Source: Apostichopus japonicus | Lineage: Eukaryota; Echinodermata; Holothuroidea; Aspidochirotida; Stichopodidae | Direction: 5' to 3' | Assembly: GCF_037975245.1 (NCBI RefSeq) | Contig: NC_092562.1 | Span: 21,029,054-21,093,053 of the forward strand | Length of the DNA stretch: 64,000 bases | Position numbers and translations under genes: made by a program | Notes under the pieces: generated by a model | Database searches by the model: none | What the model was told of the DNA's origin: nothing | What the model saw: the letters and a program-made list of their open reading frames with translations, nothing else | Shown here: positions 1 through 12,156 of the stretch, in pieces | Layout of the letters: every line of letters starts with the position of its first letter | How positions within the stretch are numbered: the first letter of the stretch is position 1

Positions 1-564
1 GATAAAGACTCAAATTACAGAGAAATGTGGCTAAACGCATGTCGCCCCTTCCACATCCCCGCCCACCACCACGCGTATATACCATTCACGCAGACTAGTG
101 CATGCATGGGCGGTTTATAGATTGATCGGTAGGTTAATCGACTGTCAACAGGGACCCGGGCGGATCTACAAACATTCATTTGCTCCAAACAAGGTACATA
201 GAGAGAAATTTGCACGTTCCTTACTCTTTACCGATGTTGTCTTATACACCGCGGTATATAGCGATCGGTATATACTCATTTCCTTATCAACCGGTACTGG
301 TCACACGGGTCCTCTACCGAGCAATCATGGATCCGTCACTGGTCAGGGTATCTGTATAATCACATGACCCCAATCACATGATCCCCATGTGTACTACAGC
401 AAAAGGTTGGTCGCATATTTATTAGAACATTGCAAAGATCTTGTCCGTTGGAAAAGTATTTTTCCTATTTGGCAACATATTCACAATTATGAATAGATTT
501 TCATTATTTTATCTTATTTTTCTCCATATCTCTCTACCTCTCTCTCTCTCTATTTCTTGTTCAG
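1..564. other. 5' flank of DHCR24
   Basis: No coding region was recognised here. TATA-like strings occur at about 253-277. Two E-box-like octamers lie at 360-381. From about 530 a pyrimidine-rich run leads into CAG at 562-564, which looks like a splice acceptor just upstream of the DHCR24 start. The gene may therefore have an untranslated first exon within or left of this stretch; its donor cannot be placed. Confidence 0.5.
360..381 (+). promoter_or_regulatory. paired TCACATGA E-box-like sites upstream of DHCR24
   Basis: TCACATGA occurs at 360-367 and again at 374-381, 14 bp apart, about 190 bp before the DHCR24 start codon. Such CACATG E-box octamers are bound by bHLH-zip factors (USF, MITF/TFE, SREBP families), and DHCR24 is SREBP-controlled in vertebrates. 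No classical sterol element is evident. Function is inference; chance occurrence is possible. Confidence 0.25.
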
Positions 565-573
565 ATCGTCAAA

Positions 574-3500
574 ATGTTGTGGCTGTCACTTGGTACGGGA
601 CTGCTGAGCAGTTTTATGCTCTTTTCATATGTAAAAGGTACAGAACATATGATGAAACACTATCGGTGGGTCTTTGTGTGTTTCGGACTGCTACCCATCT
701 CATTGGTCTATTCTGCAGTTTTCAATATCCGCAATTGGATCGTGTTTAAACTAAAGAGCGCCCCTAAAAATCACAAAAGCAAGGTGGAACAAGTATCCAA
801 ACAGGTAAGTTGATTGATTGCAAAAGATATACTTGAAACGTGAAGGGAAGGGGTATATATGAGCTGAAAGAAGGGCTTTAATAAAAACAAAAATTATTCA
901 TGTACATCGATAACAAAAGTATAGGTCTCAACAAGATTAAGTCGGTTGTCCGTCACAAGAAGTTGCTTTCTAATTCTCTGTACCGTTCCAATACGATTCG
1001 AATTAATGAAAAAAATCCTCACGGCCGATTTTGTGAGGCCCCCCCCCCCCAAAAAAAAAAAATATTTGTCTAGCTCAGGACCTGAAAATGGCCGAGTCCG
1101 ACTCTGCGTATATACTGGAAGAAATGAAATTAACCGATTAATATACTTTTGTTTCCTCAGATAAAAGACTGGAGAGCATCCGGCTCAAAACAAAAATTGT
1201 GCACATCCCGTGCAAGCTGGGAGTCCCACAGCTTACGGGAGGGTAAATACAAGAAAACAGACAGAAAAATCAACTTAAATCTGGTCGATATTCTCGAAAT
1301 CAACACCGAAAAGGGGTATGTGAGGGCAGAAGCAATGGCGACCATCGGTGAACTGACGGCAACCTTAATCCCGATGGGATGGACCGTACCCGTGATTCCG
1401 GAACTAGATGACTGCTGTGTTGGTAAGTTCATATATAATCAATCAAGGGAGTTTTACTTTGTTTTAATATCCAAAGAGTGAAAACTTCACCCTTGGAGGT
1501 CTTTGAGAGTGTCTAACTCTATCACTCTAATTGTGCATGTAGTTGCCAATTCTCTCTTTACTTCTCTTTAATCACACCTTTGAACATTACTTTTCTAACG
1601 TTTAAACACCCTGGCACATTTGTAATTACATTATTATTATTATTTTTTATTGTTATTATTATTTTTATTATTATTATTAATATTATTATTATTTTGCTCT
1701 TCTCCAGGTGGACTCGTAATGGGGAGTGGTGTGGAGAGCACATCGCACAAATACGGTCTTTTCCAGCACATATGTAAATCCTTTGAGATTGTTCTAGCAA
1801 CTGGAGAAGTAAAGAGGTGTTCTAAGGTTCGTACGTCTCTCGAAATAAGAAAATCATATGATAGGCACGTGACGTCGCAAGATTGTCCCAAGCCTCGCCC
1901 CACTCCCGTCATGGCGGGGGCGTCGGAAGGTATTTGGTATTGGTACGGCAGATCAGGGTGTGGCCATCTATTATAATTATCGGGGAGACGTTTGGTATGT
2001 CAAACTAAGCTACGTGCCACCATGGTTGGCGCGTAGCGTAATGGAGAAAATTTTGAAAAAATGCCTCCCAGATTGCAGGAAATGGCACTTGCCGAGCTTG
2101 AAAACAAGACCCCTGCCATGCCAGAGTAGTCACATTTAGCCTTCTTGCCTTCATCATTATTGAAAATTATTGAAAAATATACCTCCCAGATTTATCTTCT
2201 GAAACACATTTTTGAAGTATGTTTCATATTGGTACTTTATTGTTTGCCGTTTTTTTTTTTAGTCCTATTTTTTTCTTGGTTTTTTTTTTGGCGCCGTGAA
2301 TATTGGTCCGGCGTTCGCCGTACCTGCCGTACCGGCTCCGACGCCCCTGCATGGCCCGTTAGTTTACCATGATAACCTCCCCACTCTCCGTTTTCACTTT
2401 GAACTATGTTAGTAGTTCCTCCTGTACAAGATTGTATATCACACCGCTGTATTATACCTTCTACGCATGGACATAACCCCATTCCTGCTTGTGATGAGAA
2501 ACGGCGTCTCAAAGCCTTCTGATGACGTAATTAGAGACTACCTATGGACCCGGCGAATTTCACGAACATAAGCTTTAGTTATAGGTCTTATACTTATAGG
2601 GTGTTCCGAAAGTTCGTGTTTTATTAAAAGATGTTTAAAGCTACACCAACACCATGCATACGGTAATTGGTATTGTTTTATATAGGCTACATATATGTAT
2701 AGATGTAGTAGAGTCAGTTACCTATTTATTGGAAGCTGTTGTCCCCCCTAGTGGTCGATATATATGCCATGATATGCGTTGAGGTTTGTGTACCTGTTCA
2801 ATTCACCACATGTGCGTTGTGTATCCGTACAAGAAAAGTTAATTAATCACTATTCGTACCGAGTATCACAGATGGTTTGAAATTGAGGGGGCTATTGTAG
2901 TATGGCTGAGATGCTGAAGGGAAGGAGGGCGCTAGAGCGGAACGAACTTTCAGAACACCCTATAGAAACTAAAACATTCAATAAGAGGCTCCTAATCTGA
3001 ATCCCATTCACTGTCTCCTTACTTAAGCTTTATCCTAAAGCTCTGCGTGTCCCTTCGAAACAATAAAAAAAAATTAACTTTGATTGTTAATTATGCTTTA
3101 GTATTGTAAACATATTGTACCTTAAATCATTAAAATCAGGCCGAGCAGAATGACTAATGCTCTACCCCCCCCCCCCTCCCTCCCACACACACAGCTTATA
3201 CGGGTTCATATATTGTTGCACGCATCATGCCAATTCTTATATCTGGATACAAATTTTTAACTGATCCTCCTTATACTTTCTCACAGGATGAAAACTCCGA
3301 TTTGTTTTACTCTGTTCCTTGGTCGTGTGGGACTCTGGGTTTCTTGGTGTCGGCAGACATCCTGATTGTGCCCTCCAAGAAGTACGTCCGTTTAGAGTAT
3401 TACCCAGCCAAAACCAGGGAGGAAGTCGTGCGTGTCTTCAAAGAACAGACCCTGAGGACTGAGGGGAACGAATTTGTGGAAGGCCTTATGTATAATGAGA

Positions 3501-6500
3501 ACGAGGCTGTGATTATGACGGGATCCCAAACAGATGACGCCGAACCTGATAAGGTAATACGCCCCTTCATCAGTTGTGGGAGGGCTTCCCCCCCCCCCAC
3601 CCCACCCACCCACCTCACCCCAGGCACAATTATTACACTGTACCCCATATTGACTTCATATTACCCCAATGAAAATGAGAATAAATTTATTCTCGTAAAT
3701 TCATATATAAGAATAACATTCTTTATCCCATGACTATTATCCTGTACACCCCCCCCCCCTCCCCCTAATTGACCCTGGACCTGTAATCCACCGACCCCCT
3801 CTCACGGTCAGGCTTTTAGGGAAGATAAAGTAAGATAATTCCTCGTCATCATTAGTTACCACTATAAGTATCACAGGAAAATGATTTGAATGGGAGCAGA
3901 AAGGAACATTATTTTCAACAGCTTTTGGCACACATGGCATTCCTGAATGTACGTACAGTATATTGTAACAGTATCATGGCTTGCCAGTGTGTAAGCATTG
4001 CATGTTTCATTAATTTATCACTTTTTGAAAAAGTTGGTCCCATTTATAGACGCATTATATCGCGAGCCTGTATATTTACCCTTTTTCTCTCTATAGATAA
4101 CCAATTTTACATTTATATGATATAGGCTATCTATATAAGCTATATAATGTGTTCGGCAATATTAAGAACCGACTGACACATAATTTATTTCCTAACTATA
4201 TAAATCCCATTTTTAATCCTTTTCTTCAAGTTTGACGAAGCAATCTATTTAGCCTTCCTCTTACCCATCAGTAATATGTCGTGAGTCCTACAATGATGAT
4301 CTTATCCTTCTTCTTTTTTTGTCTCTTTAATCAATAGATCAATAAGATTGGTAATTTTTACAAGCCCTGGTTTTACAAGCATGTTGAAGGTATTCTGAAG
4401 ACTGGATACTGCGTAGAATACATACCACTGAGAGACTACTACCATCGACACTCTAGAAGTATCTTCTGGGAAATGCAGGTAAGTGATTACAAATCTACCC
4501 CATCGTACCCCTCTCCCACCCCCACCTATTAAAAAGCAATCTTAGACATTTCATAACAAAAACATATGTTTTAATGATATCCAACCAAACAAAAAACATC
4601 AACGGAAGTTCCCGTGTATAACAGGGTTTCCTAACTTTATCCCCCCCCCCCCAATGAACCCCATGTGGATGTCAGAGTTGTCCACGAACCCCAAACTTTT
4701 CGAGACACGATCTGAGTCATTATTTTGCTATTATACGAATAACAGTGCTTCGTAAAAGATCAAGTTCATAGTGTTATAATGTAATGAAAAATAGCACGGC
4801 ACGGTACTACTATGGCAACATATGCGTATGGAACGCGAAAAGAGTTTGTCGATAGGTACGACTTTTGTACATTACTAAATTATATGATATCAGATTTTAG
4901 TTCAACAAAAAGTACTCTAGTTTTGACTTTCAGAAACGTCTCACAAAGCCCCTGAGATGGACTCACGCACAACCCTGGGGGTTAATGCACCCCAGTTAGG
5001 GAACCCCTGGTATATAACATTCCAAATTTATCCTTTTTCATGCAATTTGAATTTCTCTTGTGGAAGAATTTTCTCCCAATTCCGTGATAATAAAAGTATA
5101 ATACGGTGCTTCCTCTCCATTGATAACCTTGCGTCTGAATCTTTCTTCATCTCTAAATATTTCAATTTTGTTTTCTTTCTTTTACAGGATATTATTCCAT
5201 TTGGCAATAACGTCTTTTTCCGCTACTTGTTTGGTTGGCTTGTGCCACCAAAGATTTCTCTTCTGAAACTCACACAAACTGACACACTGAGGGAGCTATA
5301 CCGGAAACATCACTTGGTACAGGATATATTTGTACCCCTGGACAAAATGGAGGATACTTTAAAATTCATCCACAAAGAAATGAAAGTAAGTTAACGGGGG
5401 AAAAAATGGTACTGCAATTCTGCAAAAATGAAGAGGCATATAGATGGCCTTTTTCCTCAGTTTTTGGTTGCTAAAACGTTTTCTGTTTAAAAATATTCCC
5501 CCTGCCCTTATTACCACGGCTCGTTTACGGCTTAAAGATTTCCTCACCACCATTTACACTTGGATTAACAACAAGAAATTTATGAAACTTAACATCATTG
5601 TCCATTTGTATATAACAGAATTATATACAGCTAACAAAAGTTCATTGCAAAGATTTCGCCAGTTTCAGTGTATAAAATATAACGCATTCCAATACATATT
5701 ACTCCATTTATATCTATACAGTTATTGCAAATGTTATTTTATATTAAATCCGTAAGTAACATTAATATATTAATCAAGAGCTGCAGCCTCACAATAAAGC
5801 ACAACGCCCGTTGCGATATAGCCCAAATATAAAATACTTCACCAAAGCTAAGGGAATTGCTGTCATTCAAAACGCAAGTATACAAATGGTCGTATTTACA
5901 ATTAGAGATGTACCACATGTGTTCTGAGGGGGGCCTGCACACAATATCGGACGGTGAAAACTTACATATTTATTTTCTTTACTGTTTTTGTTGATGGGAG
6001 GGGAGGGGTTATAAGAGGGGGAGAATAAGACCCCTCTTGCTATAGGTGTTATTTACACAAGCATGACATTATATTCATTTATTTTAATTTTATTTTATTT
6101 ATAGATGTATCCTCTTTGGCTGTGTCCATTCGTGCTGCCCAATCAACCTGGAATGTTTCACCCACCCGGTGATGAAGATGGCCTTTACATTGATATTGGT
6201 GCTTTCGGAACTCCAAAGGCAGAGAACTACAGCGCTCTCAAAACAATTCGCAAACTAGAAGAATACGAGCGAGAAGTCAATGGGTAAGCGTTTAACCATA
6301 CTACAATAAGATTTATAAACGTCAAAAAAAAAAAATAATAATAATCAATTTCTGCCCCTGAGAGTAAACACGACATAAGATGAGTCGGAACCTATTTACT
6401 CACAAAGGAGCCCCCCACCCGGCAACCCAAGGCCCCGCTGTATCAGAAAATGAAGACGAAATAAGTTATTCCTGTTCTTTTGTTAGTAGGAGATAAGATA

Positions 6501-7209
6501 ATTCATAACTTGTTCCCTCACAAAGGAGACGCGGTTATAAACTGATAACCAAACAAATTAAAATGTCACAAATTTTGCTTCATTATGTACCGTAATGTTA
6601 TTATTAGGTCCACTGTTTTTCAATATTCGAGTAACAATAAATCCAATCCAGATAACATATTCCACATGCTACCCAAACAGTTGCTTCTACAATATTTCCC
6701 CCCGTTTTCTACACTGTATTTGATGTCTTCTTCAGTATAGTTAATATCAAGAGTATATAGAATGCTTTTAAGTTACGTACTTTCTGTTTATTCACCTCTC
6801 ATTAGCATTAATCACAAAGTATACACTTTGCGCACAGTTGAGTATCGTTAAATAGATTTAAGTCTACTATTAGATGCACCCCGAAGCCAGACTTATGCAT
6901 TATCGTTTTACCAGTATAGGATCTGCCTGGGCAGCCGGCCTCGCACATTACACTAATAACATAAATAATCTATGATTGTATACATAGTTTAAATTATGAT
7001 TGATTATTATATAATTATATAATATCATTATTCATCTCTGCTTTACGTTTCTCAGGTTCCAGATGTTATATGCTGATTGCCACATGACCAGAGAGGAGTT
7101 CCGTGATATGTTTGACCATACTCTTTACGATAAATTACGAAAAGAGTTGAAATGCGAAGATGCCTTCCCCGAAGTGTACGACAAAATCAGCAAAGATGCT
7201 AGATACTAA
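574..7209 (+). CDS. DHCR24: delta(24)-sterol reductase (seladin-1), 8 coding exons
   Basis: FAD-dependent, NADPH-using reductase of the sterol side-chain C24 double bond, acting in the ER in the last steps of cholesterol synthesis. Exons: 574-804, 1161-1422, 1708-1826, 3287-3553, 4338-4478, 5188-5385, 6105-6283, 7056-7209; all introns GT-AG and all phases agree. The joined product is 516 aa, the human length. Residues about 2-55 hold hydrophobic stretches fitting the N-terminal membrane anchor. The FAD-binding (PCMH) fold follows, with [14 protein letters not shown] and the glycine-rich [11 protein letters not shown] (about 165-175). Later blocks match the family closely: [82 protein letters not shown] and C-terminal [12 protein letters not shown]. 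The ATG has A at -3 and follows an acceptor-like CAG at 562-564. The exon 3 donor (GTTCGT) is weak. It is tail-to-tail with PNKP, 8.7 kb away. Confidence 0.96.
1626..1697. repeat. ATT-rich microsatellite in DHCR24 intron 2
   Basis: Imperfect (ATT)n/(TTA)n run that ends just before the acceptor of exon 3 (AG at 1706-1707), so it doubles as part of the pyrimidine/T-rich tract. Confidence 0.85.
2595..2964. mobile_element. mariner-like MITE in DHCR24 intron 3
   Basis: Terminal inverted repeats of about 20 bp face each other. The left begins TATAGGGTGTTCCGAAAGTT; the right ends with its near-complement at 2943-2964 (one mismatch in the first 15). TA dinucleotides border both ends, as expected for Tc1/mariner-type insertion. 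The roughly 370 bp have no coding capacity, so it is a non-autonomous element. The family is inferred from the ends only. Confidence 0.65.
4622..5009. mobile_element. hAT-type MITE, copy 1 (DHCR24 intron 5)
   Basis: Ends are CAGGGTTTCCTAACTT on the left and the complement of CAGGGGTTCCCTAACT on the right, typical hAT terminal inverted repeats. The flanking 8 bp are GTGTATAA and GTATATAA, a target-site duplication with one change. The internal sequence is shared with the copy at 54891-55321. No transposase is encoded. Confidence 0.8.
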
Positions 7210-8043
7210 CCGACCGACCCCCCCCCCCCCAACCTCCTCTACAGACAAGATGACCACTCGGAAAACCGGAAAGATAGAGTCTATGGAGAAAGCGTTAGAA
7301 ACCTACTAACTTTTATAGGCAGCACTAGTAGCATGCAGTGTTCATTGTAGCCACCGCAGAACAGTAACCAGGGAGCTACAATACCAAATTCCTGCTGAGA
7401 CATACGCAACTTTACCGTTGCTCAACTGTTGAGCAACATTATAATCCATTTGACAAGATGATATTATCCTAGCGCTGCCATGCTGCAGTTTGCTGTTTTT
7501 TTTTTTAAGTTTCATTTGGCCAGAGGGTAAACCATAGGTCCGGTCAAACAGCATTTTGGCGTGTTTTAGTGATTTTGACTGATCAAACGGGTCAGTGGTG
7601 CTCTCGATCTGAATTGGAGCAGATGAGGTCTAACGTTTCCACAACTCAGCTTATTTTAATATTATCGCACAAATCCTGAAAAGACGTTTGGATGTTCTAT
7701 TCTAAAAATTATATACTTTAATTACAGATTCACCAGAAAAAAGTGAGACATCTTAGCACTTCAAGTATCTCGGCACCATCAGTTTTTTTTCTTATTAAAT
7801 CTTTCCAGAACATGTAACGTAACCTATACTGGTTACAGCCGTATCCGTATGATATGGCATTATCTAATTTATGTCTAAGCACGTAACGTTACTTATTATA
7901 ATCGTTTCTAACGGTACCGAACTGCATTGTATGCATACATGGTAGTTCGCTTGAATGAGAAGATCTTATGTAATTAATTCTACTTTTGCTCAGTTACATT
8001 GAAGGCCAAGTTCAAGGCATTTGTTACGATCAACACAAATAAA
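7210..8043 (+). other. probable DHCR24 3' UTR with AATAAA signals
   Basis: Non-coding sequence after the stop. Overlapping AATAAA hexamers start at 8038, giving a plausible poly(A) signal and a 3' UTR of about 0.85 kb. No other feature was recognised. The transcript end is inference. Confidence 0.4.
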
Positions 8044-8366
8044 TAAATAAATCAGTGGTAAAATACGTAGTCCATTCTGGGTTTTTTTTTCATTTCTGAA
8101 CGCCGGTCTCGGTCAGGAAAAAATAGATTAAATGTTAGAACTTTTAGACAGTGAACTGAAAAGCGCCACCCCTTGTCTGCTTAATTGTTACACTAAGACA
8201 TCACATCATGAAAGTCCTTCAGCGTAGCCCCCCCCCCATCCCCACAACCCCCCTCGACACACAGTGGCTGAGCTAGGTGTATTGGTCAGGAGGGGCGAGA
8301 ATGGTCTGTAGGAGCGCTTTCAACACTATCTAAGCGGAGCGCCACCACAGGTTGGCGCGTAGCGTA

Positions 8367-8606
8367 CAGAGATCGAGGACAGTCTTACATGACTGAATCC
8401 CACAGTTAAAACTATATTTCTACACAGCCCGCCTGTATTCTATTAACTACTGTGAAAATGGTCTGTAAATTTTTCCAGGCTCCACAGCCCACCGGCACAT
8501 CGGTCCACCGGGCATTGCCCAAATGCCCGTGTGGCCAGTCCGCCACTGAGGGGAGGCCAGAGTCTTAAAGGAGGTCATTGAGTAAAACATAATTTTCATC
8601 AAAGTT
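8367..8606. repeat. direct repeat copy A (about 235 bp)
   Basis: Nearly identical to 9577-9801 in the same orientation, from AGATCGAGGACAGTCTTACA to CATCAAAGTTT. Differences are a short deletion near TGTATTCTATTAACTACTG and scattered substitutions. It contains a hAT-like end pointing to the minus strand. Confidence 0.85.
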
Positions 8607-9362
8607 TCGCGTACAGAAATTTTTTGAGTAAAGATACTCCCTATAGATCGCCGGAAATGACCCTCTCCGGGCAGTCCATTTGAGTCCGTCAGGGGGCATC
8701 CGCCCCCCTGACTGTATGGACGCTCCGCCACTGCCGACACACACACGCGCAGACCTTCCCTAGCATGAATTCGAAAGTACGGTTTATATTCTCCTAAACA
8801 GAACAAGAATTGTCACCATCTTCTACTTTCGAAGTGGGGAAGCCTAGATGAGAGGGGAAGGGGAGGGAAGCTGGGGCGGACTGGGTCTTAAAACCGGCCC
8901 GGGCATTTTTCACCTAGACCGGCCCATTATTCAATGATATATTACTTACTAGTGATCGCCGTCCTGGGGAGGGGTCTAAGGGGAGGGGTCTAATGGGCCC
9001 CCTCCCCATTGAGATTTGTTTGAAGTTAAGGAATGCCTAGATGCAAAATGGTGCTATATTCAATTTTGTAGATTACAATAATCCTTTAAAAAAGATCCAA
9101 AATTAATTTCCAGAAGCAACACTTGATTAAATTTGAGGAAAGTTAAAAACGTAAACAAAAATAGGCAAAATATACGTTTTTGACTGGATTTTAATTACTT
9201 TTTCAAGCATTTTGTGACAACATGCTTGAAAAAACCCTAGATAAAATCCACTAAAACATATATGTTCAATAACACGAGCACATGTCATGTCTACGAGAGT
9301 AGGAGACTACGCAGTTCGCTGCTTCTGACAGCCACACCATCAATGATATTGTTAGTGTCAAG

Positions 9363-9577
9363 TTAGGCCAAGAACCTTTTTTCCACAGACATCAACATGA
9401 ACGCTTCAAGATGTTCTTGTGTCATTGTACTTCTCAAACGGTTTTTGATTCTCTTCAAGGCAGAAAGAGAACGTTCACATGCTACTTGTGACACAGGTAG
9501 CGTTACCATCAGCTTGTAGGCAAGCCCAGTGCTCTTGTAAGCATCGGTGAAAAGGTTGGAGCACCTTTTAGCAGCAG
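9363..9577 (-). pseudogene. hAT transposase C-terminal fragment
   Basis: The minus strand stays open for about 70 codons. It encodes a recognisable hAT C-terminal dimerisation region, with YKLMVTLPVSQVACERSLSA followed by LKRIKNRLRSTMTQEHLEA and LMSVEK, ending at a stop at 9363. The upstream reading frame runs into repeat copy B (9577-9801), which is not transposase. The catalytic domain and zinc finger are therefore missing, and this is a relic. Confidence 0.85.
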
Positions 9578-9801
9578 AGATCGAGGACAGTCTTACATGA
9601 CTGAATCCCACAGTTAATACTATATTTCTACACAGCCCGTCTGTACTGTGAAAATGGGCTGTAAATTTTACCAGGCTCCACAGCCCACCGGCACATCGGT
9701 CCACCGGGCATTGCCCAAATGCCCGTGTGGCCAGTCTGCCACTGAGGGGAGGCCAGTCTTAAAGGAGGTCATTGAGTAAAACATAATTTTCATCAAAGTT
9801 T
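9577..9801. repeat. direct repeat copy B
   Basis: Second copy of the 8367-8606 repeat, same orientation, about 1.2 kb away. It abuts the transposase fragment. The pair could be two solo copies of one non-autonomous hAT family or one copy moved by a local duplication. Confidence 0.85.
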
Positions 9802-10703
9802 AAAAGAAAACCTGCTACTCTCCCACCTGCTGGTAAAGTTGCTACGAAAACTATGCCCGGGATTATGGAACGAAACGTTGACAAAAGAACGTCTTTCCTG
9901 GTTTAAAATGATATTTTTAAAGTTTATTCTCCGTCGACGAGATTATCTTCATGTATATGCCTATGTGTGTAAGCCGTTCCCTATAGTTTCAAATATGGAC
10001 CGTTGTCATGGGTCAAAGGTCGACACGATCTTTCAGTGATGAGCATTTTAGTGGATTGAAGGATGGTTAAACGGGACACAAACCCAACCATCATATTTAG
10101 CCTCTATGACTGAGAAATTTGTGAAAAACAACTCGATCCTCCAAACAGGGCTTCTCTGGAAAGCAGTGCTACTACACTGAACAGCTAGACTAACCCTCAT
10201 TAAAGATGACAATAATACAAAATATTAATAAAAAAACAGCTAAGGAAAATCTTGTTCAATTTATGTCTGGGAGCTGTAATTTTGAAATATGTGATGTCGT
10301 ATACTATACCACTAGGATCTGAAACAGTTTACTTTCTCTTGATTTTATTTTCATATGTTTTCTAAGATGGAATATTAATAGTTCTGATGCTGAAACCAAA
10401 TGTCATCATTAGGTCATGTAACAAACATAATTATTTTGGATTCAGCATAGTTTGCAAAACTCATCTCCATTTTAGAGAACTAGCCAATGAAATAAATATT
10501 GAAAAGAAAACATTTACACAAAGGTGACTCGATTATGTAAGACTTGGGATTGATCATGCCTTCAGCCTTGCATGTGAAGAAGTATTAAATCTGTGAGTCT
10601 CTCCTAAATGAAATAGGATATTATATAGCTATATGGGGAAGTTGTAATTACTAACGGTAGTTGGACATATGCAGTTTGGCCCAGACTACCCTGCATATGA
10701 GAG

Positions 10704-10830
10704 CGTGGTGGCCAATAGGCTAAGGCGTCGGACTCGTGATCCGAGGATTGCTGGTTCGATTCCTGCCTAGTTCATTACGTTGTGTCCTTGTCATTACGTT
10801 GTGTCGTTGTGTCCTTACGTTGTGTCCTGG
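10704..10830 (+). mobile_element. tRNA-derived SINE, 5' part
   Basis: The head resembles tRNA: box A-like TGGCCAATAGGCTAAGG, a perfect 5-bp anticodon stem TCGGA/TCCGA around the loop CTCGTGA (anticodon CGU, threonine), and box B GGTTCGATTCC. It continues into ATTACGTTGTGTCCTTG, which matches the SINE copies at 37430-37724 and 58321-58617. The tail is replaced by short repeats of TTACGTTGTGTCC. Confidence 0.7.
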
Positions 10831-11201
10831 CGCCCCTCAGCCCCCCCCCCCCGGTTCCTACGCCCTTGCTTAAATGTACTATCTTGAATTGATATTTTGA
10901 CGTTTGAGAAAATTATATGAGCCAGGCTTTGTTGCAGGTTGTAGCTGACGCAGCTTATGCCCCAAAACGTAGCCTAAGGTAGGCCTAACGGCATAACCTA
11001 TGCTTAGAGCTATGTTCATTCATACTTATAGTAAAGATTCCTAAATCCTATTGGTCCATTCAGGTCAGCTGACCGTGGTTAATCTTGTGAGTAACGCACG
11101 GTAAAATTATGGGGCATCACTTTAATAAATCTTTGGTTATATGTAATCAAAAATGTTTTGTTTTATGATTTTTCCCCCACAATGGTAGTGTATGAATGAA
11201 C

Positions 11202-11367
11202 GGGGTTAATCAACGGTCTAGCGTGCGTTACTCACATGATTAATGCACTCTGGGTGTAAATGCTATCGCTGGATGAACTCGGGCTCCGCCCTCGTGCATC
11301 GCTTGCATTATCCCCCGATCGTGCATTAATCCTGTGAGTAACGCACGCTAGACCGTTGATTAACCCC
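11202..11367. mobile_element. foldback element with 47-bp inverted arms
   Basis: The left arm (11202-11248) begins GGGGTTAATCAACGGTCTAG. It is matched almost perfectly by the complement of the right arm (11321-11367), leaving a centre of about 72 bp. A related half-arm (GGTTAATCTTGTGAGTAACG) sits alone at about 11074-11101. No coding sequence. Confidence 0.8.
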
Positions 11368-11371
11368 TTAT

Positions 11372-11640
11372 TTAAAGGCATTGAAGACTCGCCCCAATCC
11401 GCGTGCCGCGTTCTGAAAAAGTTAACTTTCCGTTGCTTGCAAGTGAAGTTTTCTTCTTGTCGCTACAAAATGCAGACAGTAATGAAACGTGATACCTTGT
11501 TATCCTTTATCAAGACCCGAGATGTCCATCGATGCTTGGTACACTGTGTTGTGGGTATTGACCGTAGCTATGTGTATTGACTGTACACTAGAGTCTAATT
11601 ACCGACGGTAGCAAGCTGTTTGTGTATTTTATGGGGTGCC
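11372..11640 (-). mobile_element. TTAA-bounded inverted-repeat element, copy 1 (truncated)
   Basis: It begins TTTAAAGGCATTGAAGACTC and reads as the reverse of copies at 13469-13840 and 16820-17184: the same words GTTAACTTT, TTGCTTGCAAGTGAAGTTTT, GTCGCTACAAAATGCAGACA and TTGACTGTACACTAGAGTC. Similarity fades after about 11640, so the distal end is missing or decayed. Confidence 0.75.
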
Positions 11641-12156
11641 TTTAGTGTGTAGACATTCCACAATGGATGTAAGGCTAACACAGTTACATTCCTAACAAGC
11701 AGTTACGCCTAGTACTACTATAGTAATAGGCTTTATCGAAATTCGGAATTATTCATCGCTTCCAAATTGCCCGAATCGACATCTCGCCATTTCTCTATAT
11801 CTGTATACTGCAACCTAACTTTGGAGTCGGGCTGGAAATCGCCATTCTTCTGGACTACGTTTTGCACGGCTATGTTTTCATTTATGGGCGCAGACATCTT
11901 GATTAGGGGTGTTTGGCAGCGATTGGCTGAAACCCCAAGTCTTCTCTAAGATCTATTTGGATTGATACTATTACTAACATATTGTGACACCGTCACCCTC
12001 TTAGTACTGGCAGGAAGCTGTAACATAGCGGATCCCTATATGTATACAGCTTGTTACCAGAGGAATGTCAAAATCGCATTTTTCCTCGTGACAACAATTA
12101 TATAGTGGCCATCGTAGAACAAACGATGTGACAGAGGGGCTTTTGGTTGCTGCCGT

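Larger units (their letters stand above)
8266..9806. mobile_element. nest of hAT-type transposon ends
   Basis: Several hAT-like terminal motifs occur together: CAGTGGCTGAGCTAGG at about 8266; the reverse of CAGTGGCGGACTGGCC at 8533-8548 and (one change) about 9729-9744; the reverse of CAGTGGCGGAGCG near 8716-8728; and GGGGCGGACTGG near 8873. The spacing and different orientations suggest several elements inserted into or beside each other. A transposase fragment lies at 9363-9577. Element borders cannot be fixed by eye. Confidence 0.65.

Noticed and set aside
1866-1877. CACGTGACGTC (E-box/CRE-like) word
   Set aside because: Lies in DHCR24 intron 3, 40 bp past an exon, with no promoter context; likely chance.
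3227-3286. Possible upstream extension of DHCR24 exon 4 by 20 codons
   Set aside because: An acceptor (TTTCTCACAG) at 3277-3286 and the homology both start the exon at 3287.
8447-8806. 119-aa minus-strand ORF
   Set aside because: Runs through hAT-type terminal repeats; no protein family recognised.
10704-10775. Possible functional tRNA-Thr gene
   Set aside because: Anticodon stem and box B are good, but the acceptor arms do not pair, the T stem has a mismatch, and SINE sequence follows directly.
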